From: Nelumbo lutea
Taxonomy: Eukaryota > Streptophyta > Magnoliopsida > Proteales > Nelumbonaceae
Assembly (NCBI GenBank): GCA_022828595.1
Contig: JAKGHH010000001.1
Location: forward strand, 210,627,848 to 210,691,847
Length of the DNA stretch: 64,000 nt
Direction of reading: 5' to 3'
Shown piece by piece: positions 32,832 to 45,023 of the stretch (positions are counted from its first letter, which is position 1; every line of letters begins with the position of its first letter). A model generated the notes under the pieces. The model was given only the letters and a program-made list of their open reading frames with translations. It did no database searches and was not told the origin of the DNA. A program made the position numbers and the translations under genes.

Positions 32832-34202
32832 GGGAAATTGTCTAAAACTCACCATGAATTTTCAGCATTTCTCTTAAATTCATCACAATTTTTTAAAACA
32901 TCTAGAGAACTTCATGTCAATAAGTTTCATTTTCCAAAAATTCACCTTCCGTTAGTGTACCGTTAATGCTTCTTAATAGATCTTGAAGGTTGTCGCCACA
33001 TCACTCTCTCTTGCTCAAATCTTGTTGTCTCTTTAGCACCTTTTATCTCGTTCTTGAAGGTAGCCGCACCACCCTCTCTCTTGCTCAAACCTTGTCGCCG
33101 CACCACCCTTTTCAAATCTTGTTGCTTGCACCACCTTCTCTCTTGCTTAGATCTTGAAGGTAGTCATTGCACTACCATCTTCAGATCTTGTTGCCACCAT
33201 AGCACCTTCTCTCTCGCTCATCGCTCAGATCTTGAAAATAGCCATTGCACCACCCTCAATGTAAATCCCCATTGAGGGTTTTGCAAATGTATGCAAAAAA
33301 AAAAATTGTAAATTTTTATCTAATTGTCTAGAATATTTTTTGAAATTTTGTTGCAATAATCTTTAGATTTAATGTCTAATTTTTGTTTATTTTTTGAAAA
33401 ATTTTATCATTTTATTAGTTTGTTTGTAATTTTTGATTTGTTCTAAAATATATAATTTAAAAATATCATTTTTAAATTTTTGCCTTTTTAGTTGATATTT
33501 TTAATTTTTTATCATTTTATGTATTTTTGTATGGGTTTTTATTATATATTTGAAAATTTTATCGCTTTCTTGTGTTTTTTTTACAATTTTTTACTTTTTT
33601 CTATAATATATAATTTTTGAATTTTTATCATTTTATGTATATTTGCAATTTCTGTTTTTACCCAATCTTTATATTTTTAAGTTTTTTTTTTTTCTTTTTC
33701 AGTTTTCAATTCCTTGTGTTTTTTTTTTGTATTTTTAGTGTTTTGTTACAATTTCCAATGTTTTTTTTTCTAATTTATGTTTTTTGCATTTTTATATTTT
33801 CTACAATCTATAATTTTTTTTGTATTTTTATATATTTATTTGCAATTTCTGTGTTTTTCTATAATTTTAGGTGTTTTCTACAATTTTTATTTTCTGATTT
33901 TGTTTTTCAATTTCTATAGTTTTTTTTTAGATTTTTTTGTAATTTCTGTGTTTTATGTATTTTATATTTGAAAATACTTTTTTTGAATATTTTCATTTTT
34001 TTCATGTTTTAGTAGTTAAAATGTTAAAATATATAGGTATATATTTTATATTTTCTATGAAGGGTAAAATGGTAATACATTAACTCTCGTTAGTCTGTTT
34101 AACGTAAAATTAGTAACATGGTGAGTTTTAGACATTTTGAAAAATTATGGTGAATTTATAAGAAATGCTAAAAGCCCATGGTGAGTTTTAGACAATTTCC
34201 CT
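32832..34202. mobile_element. Mutator-like element (MULE), 1371 bp, perfect 9-bp target duplication
   Basis: TTTTTACAA stands at 32823-32831 and 34203-34211. The element starts GGGAAATTGTCTAAAACTCA and ends with its inverse; similarity of the two ends extends about 85 bp (CACCATG, GCATTTCTC/GCATTTCTT, AAATTCAYCA). Long inverted repeats plus 9-bp duplications define MULEs. The interior has a C-rich stretch (about 32990-33270) unlike its surroundings, then 700 bp of T-rich DNA. No transposase. Confidence 0.88.
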
Positions 34203-34211
34203 TTTTACAAT

Positions 34212-35167
34212 GATCAAATTACCCTTGACGGTTGGAAGCCTCACATGACTAATCAATCAATTCTCATCCCTTCTTTCAAAGACAAAAACAGAGAAATCTC
34301 ATCTCTTTCTTCTTAAAAAGTAAATATTTCTATTTAAATTAAAATAAATATATATTGTAAAATTCGTTTTCATTTTAAATATAAAATAATATTCTCCTTT
34401 ATAACCAAAATACTAGTGCCACATGGGTATGTCTGCACTCCCACCAAATACGCATATTAGCATGTTCTATCCCTAGCTTTCACACAATCTAGAGATTTGT
34501 CTCTAGTCTATTAATTATTAACCCTTTTGGGACTCAAATAAAATATCTTTTTATTTATTTTTGGTTAAAATAATAAATAAATAAATAATACAATTATCCT
34601 GTACACATCAGTAGACCTATAGGGCGGCAGGCAATATCTGTTTCGTTGAATTTTGAATATAAAAATTTTCCTTCAACTTTCTCTTTTTTCCCTCATTTTG
34701 TAAAGATTTGTATCCATAATATTAACAAAAAAACTTAAAACCAAATAACCAATAAGTCGATCTCATAAAAGTGGTTACCACTTAGGTGGTATTCTTGTGG
34801 TATCATATCTTTTTGGCAGCATAGATGTATCCATTTTGTAAAGATTACTTTTGTATCATTTTATTCATAATTTATTATATCAAAGCCATTTTAAATTTAT
34901 TTTATAAATAAAATGTAATATTCTGATAATTTTAGTTTAATTTATTAATGAATCCAAACCCAAATGTTAACGCATCAATTTTGAATCTAGAAATAGACAT
35001 AACCCATGGTGCACCAACTGCACAATGCATCAAAGAATGTGAACCGGTGATAAAACATCATGCATTGAGAACATCTCTCCATAAATGAAAATATATAAGT
35101 GCAAGAGGTTTTTGATGTATGTAACTGTAATTATAATTAGTGTGAAGCGACTGTAAAGAAGATTCTA
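34212..35167. other. AT-rich intergenic DNA
   Basis: No gene or structured repeat recognised. Confidence 0.4.
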
Positions 35168-35170
35168 TTA

Positions 35171-35469
35171 GGCTGTTTGGTTGTAGTGTAAATTTATTTG
35201 CGAATACATGAGAGTGCAAATGTAAAAAATGCAAAGTCTAGTTTAATTTTGTTTTGGATTTTACTTTATTGGATTTCATGTCTTTAATTTACTTCAATTG
35301 TATTGTAATCAAACAAAATAAGTTAAAATTTGAAACAAAAATAAATCAGAATATACACTCAAATCATTTGTACTGCTATAATTTTGTATCAATACAAATT
35401 TATTTGCATTGTAACCAAACACTAAATTAATGCTATGTTGATACTTTTTCCTCCAAACCAAATACAGCC
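35171..35469. mobile_element. Tourist-like MITE (299 bp)
   Basis: Left GGCTGTTTGGTTGTAGTG; right, inverted, GGCTGTATTTGGTTTGG. Flanks are TTA and TAA. It is shared with 57094-57353 over most of its length (ACAAATTTATTTGCATTG, AACAAAATAAGTTAAAATTT). About 39 bp near 35417-35455 are an extra insertion relative to the other copy. Confidence 0.72.
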
Positions 35470-35539
35470 TAAAACAAAAAATCCAAATTCAATGAAAAGT
35501 AATAAATCATATAATAATATTACAATTTCTGAAAAAAAA

Positions 35540-36030
35540 AAGAATTATGGGATCGAAGAATTCACATTTGATGCCAATCTGATGGTCAGCAAGTTAGACC
35601 GCACGTGAGGGCGCCCTTGTGGAAGAACGGATGTGAAGATCAATCGTGGTGGACGTTGCCATGTGAAAGGCTCGGCTCCTTTTCCTTGCTCGGCCACCGA
35701 GGCGTCTCGTAGCGGCTGCAGCGAATGATGAGAAGAAACGAAGGAGGGGAGACACATCACGTGGGTCCATGTGTCGCTTGTGAGTTGTGGGGCACCCACC
35801 ACGGCACCACCCACCCAGCACAAGACGAAACGACCAGACAACGTCAGATTCTCTCTTCTCCTGCGCCACGTGGGCTTTTTTAATTGGCCCTCCGTGGCTT
35901 CTTCCGGCCGGGTATTGGATATTGTGACAAGGGAGAATCTGAGTCGTTGGAAGGGTGGGACCCAATTTCGCTTTCACTGCATGCTGTTGTACAGCTGTTT
36001 TGGCCCTTCGCGAGAAGTTGGTGGACTAGT
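35540..36030. promoter_or_regulatory. GC-rich island with three G-boxes
   Basis: In an AT-rich setting this about 490-bp stretch is GC-rich and has CACGTG at 35602-35607, 35758-35763 and 35867-35872, two of them as the strong CACGTGGG form. G-boxes bind plant bZIP/bHLH factors. No credible coding exon or TATA box can be tied to it, so it could be an orphan promoter, a decayed gene start or captured DNA. Confidence 0.3.
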
Positions 36031-36877
36031 AGATTAGTGGTCTAGTGGATATGGTCCATTGGTCCGCTCTCCGCTGACGCTGACTTTAGTTTCGTATAGA
36101 CCTGATCGACCGGTTCACGTCGACGGCGACCGGTTTCTTATAGACCCAAGGTAGTACACATAGTTACGGAAATACCCCGTATATTGGTCTAATCATGTTT
36201 TACGGATGATAATTATGAATTTATGATTTGTTAACACCTATCGGGTCGAGCTTTGACCGATCAAATCACCTCGTAAATTTTGATAAATACCACTTGATTC
36301 GTCATTCCCTTTTATGATATCGCGATTGATATATCATGTTGATTGGGTGTAAGTTTTTTCTGATATGATATGATGTATTTACTGAAATCATTGTTGTAAG
36401 ATTTGAATCGGATTAAAAATCGAAAAACTCCATGGGTCCCGGGTTTTTCAGTTAAATTGGGTGATTCGACTATAAAAAATGAGAAAATTCTTAGTATCCT
36501 CGCCAAGTTAGTATTCAAACTTTTAAATGTGTCGCTACAGTATTAAATTTTCAAAAAGTGTCAAGTTGGACTTTGGTTAAATACCATTTCCCTTCAAAAG
36601 AAGACAGTGTTTATTGTCTTTTACCTTGAGACTGAAATGGTTATTTTCAAAGAAAAAAAGAGGAAAAATATGAAATATGATAAAGAGAAACAATAACTTA
36701 AAGCAAAGAAATAATTAAACAAGAATGTGTTTCAGATCTAAAGGTAGAAGACAATGACTTCATTAGTGTAGAATCTCAAGAACCTCAACGGGTTTAGTCT
36801 CAAGGTAGAAGACAATGAAAAGTGTCTTCTTTTTAAGGGTAGTTTTGACATTTTCAATAGATAATTGATAAATAAAC
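36031..36877. other. Intergenic DNA
   Basis: Nothing recognised. The paired phrases AAGGTAGAAGACAATGA at about 36741 and 36801 are a small local duplication. Confidence 0.4.
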
Positions 36878-37139
36878 TAGGGGTGCTCACGGTTCTGTTA
36901 ACCAAACTGTGGGCCTTTTTTGTAATCGAACTGGTACTACCGGTTTTTGGAAAACCAGTAACCGAAACCGAACCGAAGTCGATTAGTTAACCAGTTGACT
37001 AGTTCGGTTAGCCGTCGATTTTTAAAATTTTACAATATATATTATATATATATATATAATAAAAATTATAAATATATAATAAAAGTTATAAATATATAAT
37101 ATTATATTTTAAATAATAAATAATACATCATATATTATA

Positions 37140-37171
<32 letters not shown>

Positions 37172-37382
37172 ATGCATATTTATTAATTTATAATATATAC
37201 AAATATAAAATATATATAATATATAATATACACAAATATATAGAAATAGATGTATACTGGTCGGTTCGGTTCATCGCCAATTTTCTATATTGGTTAACCG
37301 AAACCGAATCGATCAATTCGGTTAACCAAATTTTTGATTTGGTTTTAGTCAGTTCAGTTTTTCAGTTTTTTGCTCACCCCTA
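36878..37382. mobile_element. hAT-like element, TAGGGGTG family copy 1 (505 bp)
   Basis: Starts TAGGGGTGCTCACGG and ends TTTTGCTCACCCCTA. Flanking octamers AAATAAAC and CAATTAAT agree at 5 of 8. The interior has AACCGAAACCGAACCGAA-type text on both arms around an AT-rich core. Confidence 0.68.
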
Positions 37383-38407
37383 CAATTAATGACAGGGACC
37401 AACTTGACACTTTTTGAAAGTTTAGATACTGCAATGACACGTTTGAAAGTTCGAGTACTAACTTAACACTACCTCCAAAGTTCAGGGTACTAAAGTGAAA
37501 ATTTTCCTAAAAAATAGCAAAAAAGGTCATTTAACTAGGACCTAAAAGGGCCATTGGTTCCCAATTTTCATGGTCCAGCCATCGGGCCCAGGCCGAGTCT
37601 TATAAACAAGTTTACCAAAAGAAAGTGTGGGAGACCGGAAGGGGGGTTGGGCATTAGACCTAACTAGGTTTTGTTTTGAGGTCAAACCATGCAAAAGTGG
37701 GATATATTGAGGAAAGCAAATTGAGAATATCCTCTAACTGGTCCAGCAAGATGGTTGAACTGTGGTTTTAGGCTTGCCTCGACTGGGATGCTCTGACTAA
37801 CAAATTGTGTTGCTAGAATTAATCAAGATTTTTCTGATAGGAGAGTAGCATTGAATGGAGATTGGCTTCAGCCAGTGCAAATTTGTGCTCACATCGTTAT
37901 GTAGCCTCTTGCAACTTGACATTGGGAATATCTCCCCATGAAATAAAATAAAGAAGTAAAGAGGTATTCTTTACAGCCTATTTGAACAGGCTTTGCATTG
38001 AATGAAGCTAAACTCCATTGAATAGGCTTGCTTTTAGCCCCCCCTCTCCCCCCCCCCCCTCCGAAAAAAAAAAAAACTTGTGTTTTAAAAGCCGGTCCAA
38101 AGGTTGACTGACTTTTTTCTCTAAATCAATAAGCTCATGATATTATCATCATAAAAAAATTTAATAATTAAATTAAAAATGATACAAAATTAATATCCCA
38201 TTATAAGCCAATAGTTAACTATTTGGATCAATAGGTTGTTGATTAAACCTTTTTTTTTTTGTAATATAGAAGGTTATATAGGTTGATCCGAACTAGAAAT
38301 AGACCATGCACCATATCACTGATCCGATCAAAGGGTCAATGATGGATTGAAAACACTGACCATTGTTGTTATAAAGGAAGTTCAATGTTGTTCATGCGGA
38401 AACGGGT
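37383..38407. other. Intergenic DNA
   Basis: Contains C-rich and poly(A) runs at about 38039-38074. A paired inverted phrase, TTTTTGAAAGTTTAGATACT near 37415 against text near 36525, suggests copy 1 lies inside an older repeat. No gene seen. Confidence 0.35.
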
Positions 38408-38415
38408 ATCTCAAT

Positions 38416-38936
38416 TAGGGGTGTCCATGAAAAATCAAAAAACCAAAAAAACTAAACCGAACCGAGAAAATCAAACCGCAAAATGCAGTTAACTGAACCG
38501 GTTGGTTCAGTTTTGGTTCAGAATTTTTGAAAAACCGAAGGACCGGTTCAGTTTTTGGTTAACCTATAAAAAAATCGATGGTTACTCCGAATTGACCGGT
38601 ATATATATTTATATGTATATTTTATAAATATTTTTAATATATATCACATATTTTCTATGTATTTTATATAAATATATACTTATATTATATTTATAAATAT
38701 ATTATATATAATTTATTATTTATAATATAATATTATACATATATTTATATAATATATATTATAAATATAAGAAACCAAAAAACTGAAGAACCGAACCAGT
38801 AAAAAACTGAAACCGATGGACTGATTAACCGGTGGTACCATTCGGTTTCAGTTTGGCAAAATGAAAAAACCGGTACTACCAGTTCAGTTTACAAAAAGTG
38901 ATCATGGTTCGGTTAACCAAACCGTGGACACCCCTA
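38416..38936. mobile_element. hAT-like element, TAGGGGTG family copy 2 (521 bp), perfect 8-bp duplication
   Basis: ATCTCAAT occurs at 38408-38415 and 38937-38944. Ends TAGGGGTGTCCATG and TGGACACCCCTA. Arms with AACCGAACCGG text surround a core of AT alternations (about 38600-38770). The perfect octamer supports hAT and a fairly recent insertion. Confidence 0.88.
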
Positions 38937-38944
38937 ATCTCAAT

Positions 38945-40908
38945 GATAATGATCCAAATAAACCAGAGGGATTAGAGTCCACATCTGCACCCCACAAAGG
39001 GGCACCCCACAATGCCCCAAAGCACACCCTGACCTTGTATTACGAACATTTCCCATGATGTTTTATCATCTTCCATACTTATCATCAGGAGATATTCTTA
39101 ATACAAGGCCGTGATGTAGCTATAGCTCATGGGGCGCTGATATGTTTCCCAATTCAATCATCAATGCAGGTACAACAAATTTAGTCCACTGATATATTTC
39201 TCAATTAGACTAGTTTATTTATGGAAAAAAGAACCAAATCTTCCTTGGTTCTTATGCAAGAAGTCCTGATTATTTGTCCCTTGGGCTCAGTTTGCAAAGA
39301 ATACATATATAAATTTGTAGAGTACGAAACCTATCAGATAAATCCAAACTGAGCCTTAATTAATAAAGAAGCTTCATGATAATTGCTTTACTTAAGCTGA
39401 GTCTAATCCATTGTATACAAGATAGCCCTATTTTGTCCAAGCTTCACTCTTACACAAGCTGAAAGATACGCAATCATTCATGTGTGTGGGTCTAAAAATA
39501 GCTGTGTGAGCATGTATTGATCTCCTGAAATGAAGTTTGAGGTCTTGTCATCTCAGTCTCCTCCAGGTATTGCTTCCCTTAGTTTATTTTGTTTTTATTG
39601 TTAACTGAATGCTATATAGGGAAGCATGTTTAGGTGAAAGAGGAAGTTGCTATAAATAAATAAACAATGAGCAGGAGGTCTTACTCAATGATGAAGACCA
39701 AATGAATAACATGGTCTACCAACCATAATAATTGCTGAGTATTTATATGCAAACATTGATTATTTTATGATAATATTATAATTCTTGTAATATCAACTAA
39801 TGTCTCTGAGATTGTCTGGTCAAAGGTCAACCTAAACGGGTGACTAGAAACCTCCAACTTGTATTTGTGTTTTATCATTTTGTTGGAAATGTCGTCTCTT
39901 TCTTGCACTTTTGAGCATTCGGTTTATTTATTTTTAACCCAATAAATCAAAAATTTTAAAGCAAAAACCAAATTGAAACGTAACTAAATTAGGAAAAACC
40001 AAAATAATCGAAAACCGAAATATGAAGACAAAGCTTTCAACAATGAGTGCATGTTTGATTGGATATATATGACGTCTACAATATGGTGCAAGGGTGTCAA
40101 ATGGATACCAACCTGATTTTAGAATTAAAAAAAAAAAAAAAAAGGAAGAAGTTAACCTCCCTATGAGGGGCCGAATTAAGGTGATGTTTTGGGCTGATTT
40201 CAGGAATTGTTTTTTTGCCAATTTTTCAAAAATTGCACAAGTCAACCAATCAAACTGATTGAAAATCACTGATTCTTCTTTATTCCATGTGGCTCCAACG
40301 TGGCACTGATTTTTGGAAAATCAGCATTGATGCCACACATCACGTAAACTACTCTGTTTTTGATGGCCTCAGTTAACTGATCAAATGACTCGCTTCAATT
40401 CCCTATTTGTGATTTTTTAACTTAATAAATTATGATTTGTAAAAGAAAAAAGAGAACTGGAAAATTAATTTGACAAAGTTGTATATATATATTCTTGTCC
40501 TTTGGTGATTTTCTAGATCAACCTTATGGTTTTGTCTATTTTCTAGTTGCTGCCATGTTTTGTGGTTTTTGTTTTTGGGTTAGGGGGTTTTCACCTATAA
40601 CTTTTGTTTTAAAAACAAAATCTTATATACATACTAACAAATACCCCTTAATTTAAACAAGAATTCTTTTATATTATATCCTAATCTCATCAAATCATAG
40701 CTGAGACAAAGAGAAAATAACCTCTAAATTCACTGCATTTCTGGAACCAAATGGTCACAAAGTTGCCAAGAGGTTAGCTTACAAAACTGATTAATTTACA
40801 TTTCAGCCTAGAATTTCTAGTGAGTACAATAGTTATGGTGAACGATCCAAGGCTTGAAAATCAAGGCCCATATTTTAGATGGATCTATAATGCAAAGAGA
40901 ATAATTAC
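38945..40908. other. Intergenic DNA
   Basis: About 2 kb with no recognised gene, RNA or repeat structure beyond AT-rich text and a short poly(A) run at about 40129. Confidence 0.4.
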
Positions 40909-41122
40909 TGCTAAAAATGGCTTATTTCTCTTGACGAATTATTTGCTGTACTTGATGGGAGAAATTGTGTTTTGAAATTTAAGAATTAAGATTAGGGTTT
41001 AAAATTTTAAGGGTTTAGGGTTTAGGTTTTGGCTAGGGTTTAAGGTTTAAAATTTAAGAATTTTATATAAAAATCTAGAGGTGGTCATATACTTGTCCAA
41101 TCAACCATCATAGGAGCCAATA
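40909..41122. mobile_element. Second copy of the TTTAGGG-containing MITE (degenerate)
   Basis: Interior AGGGTTTAGGGTTTAGG with AAGGTTTAAAATTT text, and a right end ATAGGAGCCAATAT like that of 27711-27957 (TAGGAGCCAAGTATT). Left end AAAATGGCTTATTTCT is a poor match. Confidence 0.4.
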
Positions 41123-41259
41123 TGTGCTCACTTCTAACAACATTGTTTCGTTGCTTCTATCCATTATTGATGTTATAATATATTATTTAATTATTTTAAC
41201 TGAAGTATTAATGTAGTAATTCCTTTTTCTTGAATTTTTTAATTTTTTTAATCCATGTC

Positions 41260-41356
41260 ATTTTTGAAACTATCAAAACTCTTTCCGTACCATATCTTTC
41301 CCACATCATAGATTTTCTCCAATTAGAAACTCTACTTTCCCCAAAAAAATCTTCCT

Positions 41357-41444
<88 letters not shown>

Positions 41445-41650
41445 ACACTTTCCAATAACCTAAATAATCTAATATCCTAAAATTTCTCCTAAACAACCTC
41501 CCCCACTATCCCCAACTTTCTCCTAAGTTATCTATAATTTAGTAGAGATTTTCTCTCCTAAATTATCTCTAATTCTTATTTATCTTCTCCCCCACTTTTT
41601 ATCTACCTCTATCTAAAGAAAGTTTGAATTAAAAAAATCAAGAATTATTT
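41260..41650. repeat. Pyrimidine-rich repeat with (CT)n core, inverted copy at 51195-51400
   Basis: A (CT)n run of about 82 bp (41360-41441) is embedded in text such as CCCCCACTATCCCC, AACTTTCTCCTAAG and TCTTCTCCCCCACTTTTTAT. The reverse complement of the latter parts recurs at 51205-51320 without the long microsatellite. Confidence 0.6.
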
Positions 41651-42814
41651 AAATATTCTAACAAAATTATATAATAGCTTTAAAATATTTATTAAAAAGA
41701 CAAAAAATAATATAAATTATGATTTTTTGGATAATTCAATCTAAACGTTATTAAAAAATGCAAATCTAACATTAAAAATGAAATATTATTTAAGTATTTC
41801 AATAACTAAATATCTTAAATAACAAAATATTAAAATTAGTATTTTAAATCAATTAATAATCTATTTTAAATAGTTAATGAATAACTTTCAATTATGATAA
41901 AAAGATTAAGATTTTAAATATTGAGTTAAATAACTAAATATTTTAGATAATGAAATATTTAACATAAATAGATTTTAAATAGTTAAGATAACAAAATTAT
42001 GTATAATTAATAGTACTATAATTTTATGGATATTAAATTCAACAAGTAATTAATAGTTTAAAATTTAAATAATGATATTATTTCAATAAGTAAATAATAT
42101 TGTAAATAACTAATTTCATTTATACCAATTAATAATTCAGGAAAATAACTTTCAAAAAAATTATTGTTTATTAATAATAATATTAAAAACTTAATCTTTA
42201 TTTATTATATATTTATCTATACTAAAATTAAGATTTATTGTATTTTAGTAATTATTTATTGTTTTTTGTGATAAATATATTTTCAATAATTATGTATAAA
42301 TATATTTTTGATTTGTTATTTAATAGAAAATTTTCAATAATTGTTTGAGTTTAAACTGCTGATATTTATCTTTTTAAATTTAATTTATTATGTATTTTCA
42401 CTATAAATTTTTAATAATTATTGGAGATTAAACTATTCTTCATGGGTTGGTTCGGTTTAGTTGTAGGTTGTTTAGCCAACCAAATCGACCTAGTCAGGTT
42501 GGGGGGTTGTCCACTCAGGTTATATCGGTTTAGGTCAATTTTTAGGTTGGTTGGTTAGTTCAAAATATTTAAACTTAAAAAATTAAGTTATGATTTAAAC
42601 TATTTTTGCCTAAGAAATATTAAAATTTTGTCACTTTTCATATTAATTAATATATATATATATATATATGTATACGGTTAGGTCATTCGATTTTAGTTAG
42701 TTTACAAATGGCAAAACGAAATTGTTCCAACCTAGTCGGGTTGGGAAATTGTTGAACCAAAGCCATCTGAAAATACTAGAAATCGGGTTGGTCTGTTTCA
42801 TTCATTTGATTTAG
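41651..42814. other. Very AT-rich intergenic DNA
   Basis: Low-complexity A/T text to about 42430, then GGTTGGTTCGGTTTAG-type text of the sort found in small hAT elements, without clear ends. Confidence 0.4.
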
Positions 42815-43305
42815 AAAGGCAATGGGGTAGGGTAGGGATGAGGAGCCTCTCCCCATCCACATCCCCATCCCCATCCTCGCTAACGGGGACAAAGTTATCT
42901 CTATCCCTGTTTCCATGGGATCCCTGCTTCCCACGATTCTTTATAATGTCAACTATTACATTTTTGTTTTTTATTTTATTTAAAAAAATAAAAATAAAAT
43001 AATTAAAATTTACAAATCTATTAGAAAATATTCAAACATATTCAACCATATTTTTAAAATATTAGCATATAGACATATGTGTACATATATACATATATAA
43101 ACGTATGCGTATATATACATATATATTAGCGGGGATCGGGGTCCACGCGGCACAAGGAGTGCTCTCCCCGTCTCTGCACCGTCCCCACCAATAGGGATGA
43201 AAATTTCCCCATCACCGTCTCCATGGGGAGTAAAACATCCCCATCCCCGCCACATTCAGGGCAGATCCCCACGAGAATCGGGGAAATGGGGAAAAATGCC
43301 ATCCC
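42815..43305. mobile_element. hAT-like MITE with GGGGATGGGG-rich ends (about 490 bp)
   Basis: Left GGCAATGGGGTAGGGTAGGG; right, inverted, GGGATGGCATTTTTCCCC. Both arms are rich in CCCCATCCC units around an AT core with ATACATATAT runs. Ends are imperfect and no target duplication was found. Confidence 0.45.
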
Positions 43306-43497
43306 AAAGTTTGATAAAAAACGTTAGCTATATAAAATTAATTATTGTTATTTTTGTATTATAAAATAAATATTAAAAGTAGTATATAAAATATAGATGA
43401 TTATTAATTATTATATAAAAAAATTTTATACTCTTACATGTTTCTATCGTTTATCTTTAACTTAACAAATCTCGTGCATCGCACGGGTCCCCGCTAG
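43306..43497 (+). mobile_element. Helitron 3' terminus (CTAG end, hairpin)
   Basis: CTCGTGCATCGCACGGG (43471-43487) can fold as a short hairpin and is followed after 6 bp by CTAG (43494-43497) and then T, the expected Helitron 3' end between CTRR and T. The 5' end is not identified; the body may reach left past 43306. Confidence 0.5.
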
Positions 43498-43662
43498 TAG
43501 CTACTGAGAAAAATAACATGAAAAAATCTCATGCATTCTAAAAGAAAATTTGGACATCCATTATTGCATGAAAAAACTAGATCTTGAGGCCAAGAGAAGA
43601 CTTTTATGAATTTAGGGTTTGGGGCTATGCACAATGACTGCAAAAAAAAAAAAAAAAAAATT

Positions 43663-43717
43663 GAAGAAGAAGAAGAAGAAGAAGAAGAAGAAGAAGAAGA
43701 AGAAGAAGAAGAAGAAG
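43663..43717. repeat. (GAA)n microsatellite after a poly(A) run
   Basis: About 18 GAA units following A19 at 43642-43660. Confidence 0.93.
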
Positions 43718-43912
43718 ATAATGAGACCTCAAGGAAAAAAAGTAGGATTAACTTGATAATAAACCCTACGGGTTAATAAAATAAACAAGACCTAACAATG
43801 AAGATATAACTAGAGAAATGAAGATTGCAAAACTAGTAACTAGAAATGGATAATCTAAAATCAGGAAATATGGTATATAATCAATAATTAAGAGGAAAAA
43901 ATAAAAACCCTC

Positions 43913-43914
<2 letters not shown>

Positions 43915-44007
<93 letters not shown>
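43915..44007. repeat. (GA)n microsatellite, about 92 bp
   Basis: Uninterrupted GA dinucleotides. Confidence 0.95.
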
Positions 44008-44011
<4 letters not shown>

Positions 44012-44608
44012 ACTTGTAGGGTCCCGTGTGTTGCATGGCCTTTATTAAACAAACCTAAGTTAAAGGACCCTTATGACAATTTCAATTGAGCAAAGCCAAA
44101 TTAAGTCTAATCCAAACATTATTTTTTGGATTATGTATTGTTAGATAAACTTGTATTAATTTTATATTAATGTTTACTGATTTTTATTATTGTTAGATGA
44201 ATTATTCTCAAATTTGATTATTCTAAACCCAAATAATTGAATTTAAATGAATTTTTATTTTTAATTAGTTATTATTATTATTATTATTTTAGATGAATTC
44301 CTTTTGGTTTTTACTAATTTTATTAGATTTTATTTATTTTAAATGGAATTTATAAGGTTAACGATTTTCTCCATAAAATTGGGACCCCACTTTGCCCTAC
44401 CCCAAATTGGGCAAGTTTCCCTCAATCTCAAATGGGGATTGGGTTTGCATATAATCCCCGAACCTAATGGTAGATTATTAAAATAACCCAGTGTTTAATA
44501 ATAATTTCTAAAATACCTCCAAATTTTGATGTATTTTTAGGTTTTTACCTCGAGTCGAAGGAAAATTCAAGAATTCCCAATTCCCGATAGAGAGTGGTGT
44601 TCTATCTT
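44008..44608. other. AT-rich intergenic DNA
   Basis: No feature except an imperfect (TTA)n run near 44270. Confidence 0.4.
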
Positions 44609-44788
44609 TAGAGGTGTAAATCAGATCATGTTTTACCAGGCCTGGCCCAAGGCCTAGCCTGCAACCTAGCCTAGCCCACGGCACGACATGGCCCGACCAA
44701 GCACAACCCATGTAGGCCTACGAGCCGGCATGACACAATCCACAAAGTCATTTTGTACTGACCTAGCATGACTCAATTTGCACCTCTA
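44609..44788. mobile_element. hAT-like MITE (180 bp), TAGAGGTG ends
   Basis: Left TAGAGGTGTAAATCAGATCATG-like end and right, inverted, TAGAGGTGCAAATTGAGTCA. The interior has CTAGCC/GGCCTA repeats. Flanking octamers do not match. Confidence 0.5.
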
Positions 44789-44924
44789 CTTGCCTCACCA
44801 CCAGAGATGGAGTGGGGATGGGGTAAGGGATTTTGGCTACAAGATGGGGATGGGAGAGGGTGCCCTGCCTCGATCCAGGTTGGGACCACCAAAGTTGCAC
44901 CCCTAACTCATTTTGCGTCAAACT

Positions 44925-44967
44925 CTTTTAACAAAGCCCGTGCATTGTGCGGGTGGGGATGGGCTAA
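44925..44967 (+). mobile_element. Helitron 3' terminus (CTAA end)
   Basis: CCCGTGCATTGTGCGGG hairpin (44938-44954) followed after 9 bp by CTAA (44964-44967) and T. The preceding ACTCTTTTAACAAAG matches the subterminal text of the 43497 end (ACTTAACAAA). Confidence 0.5.
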
Positions 44968-45023
44968 TTTTTAGATTCACACACATATTAATGGTATTAA
45001 TATGAACTTAATGAATTTATTAA

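Noticed and set aside
33617..33971. Phenylalanine-rich plus-strand frames
   Set aside because: Artefact of T-rich filler inside the Mutator-like element.
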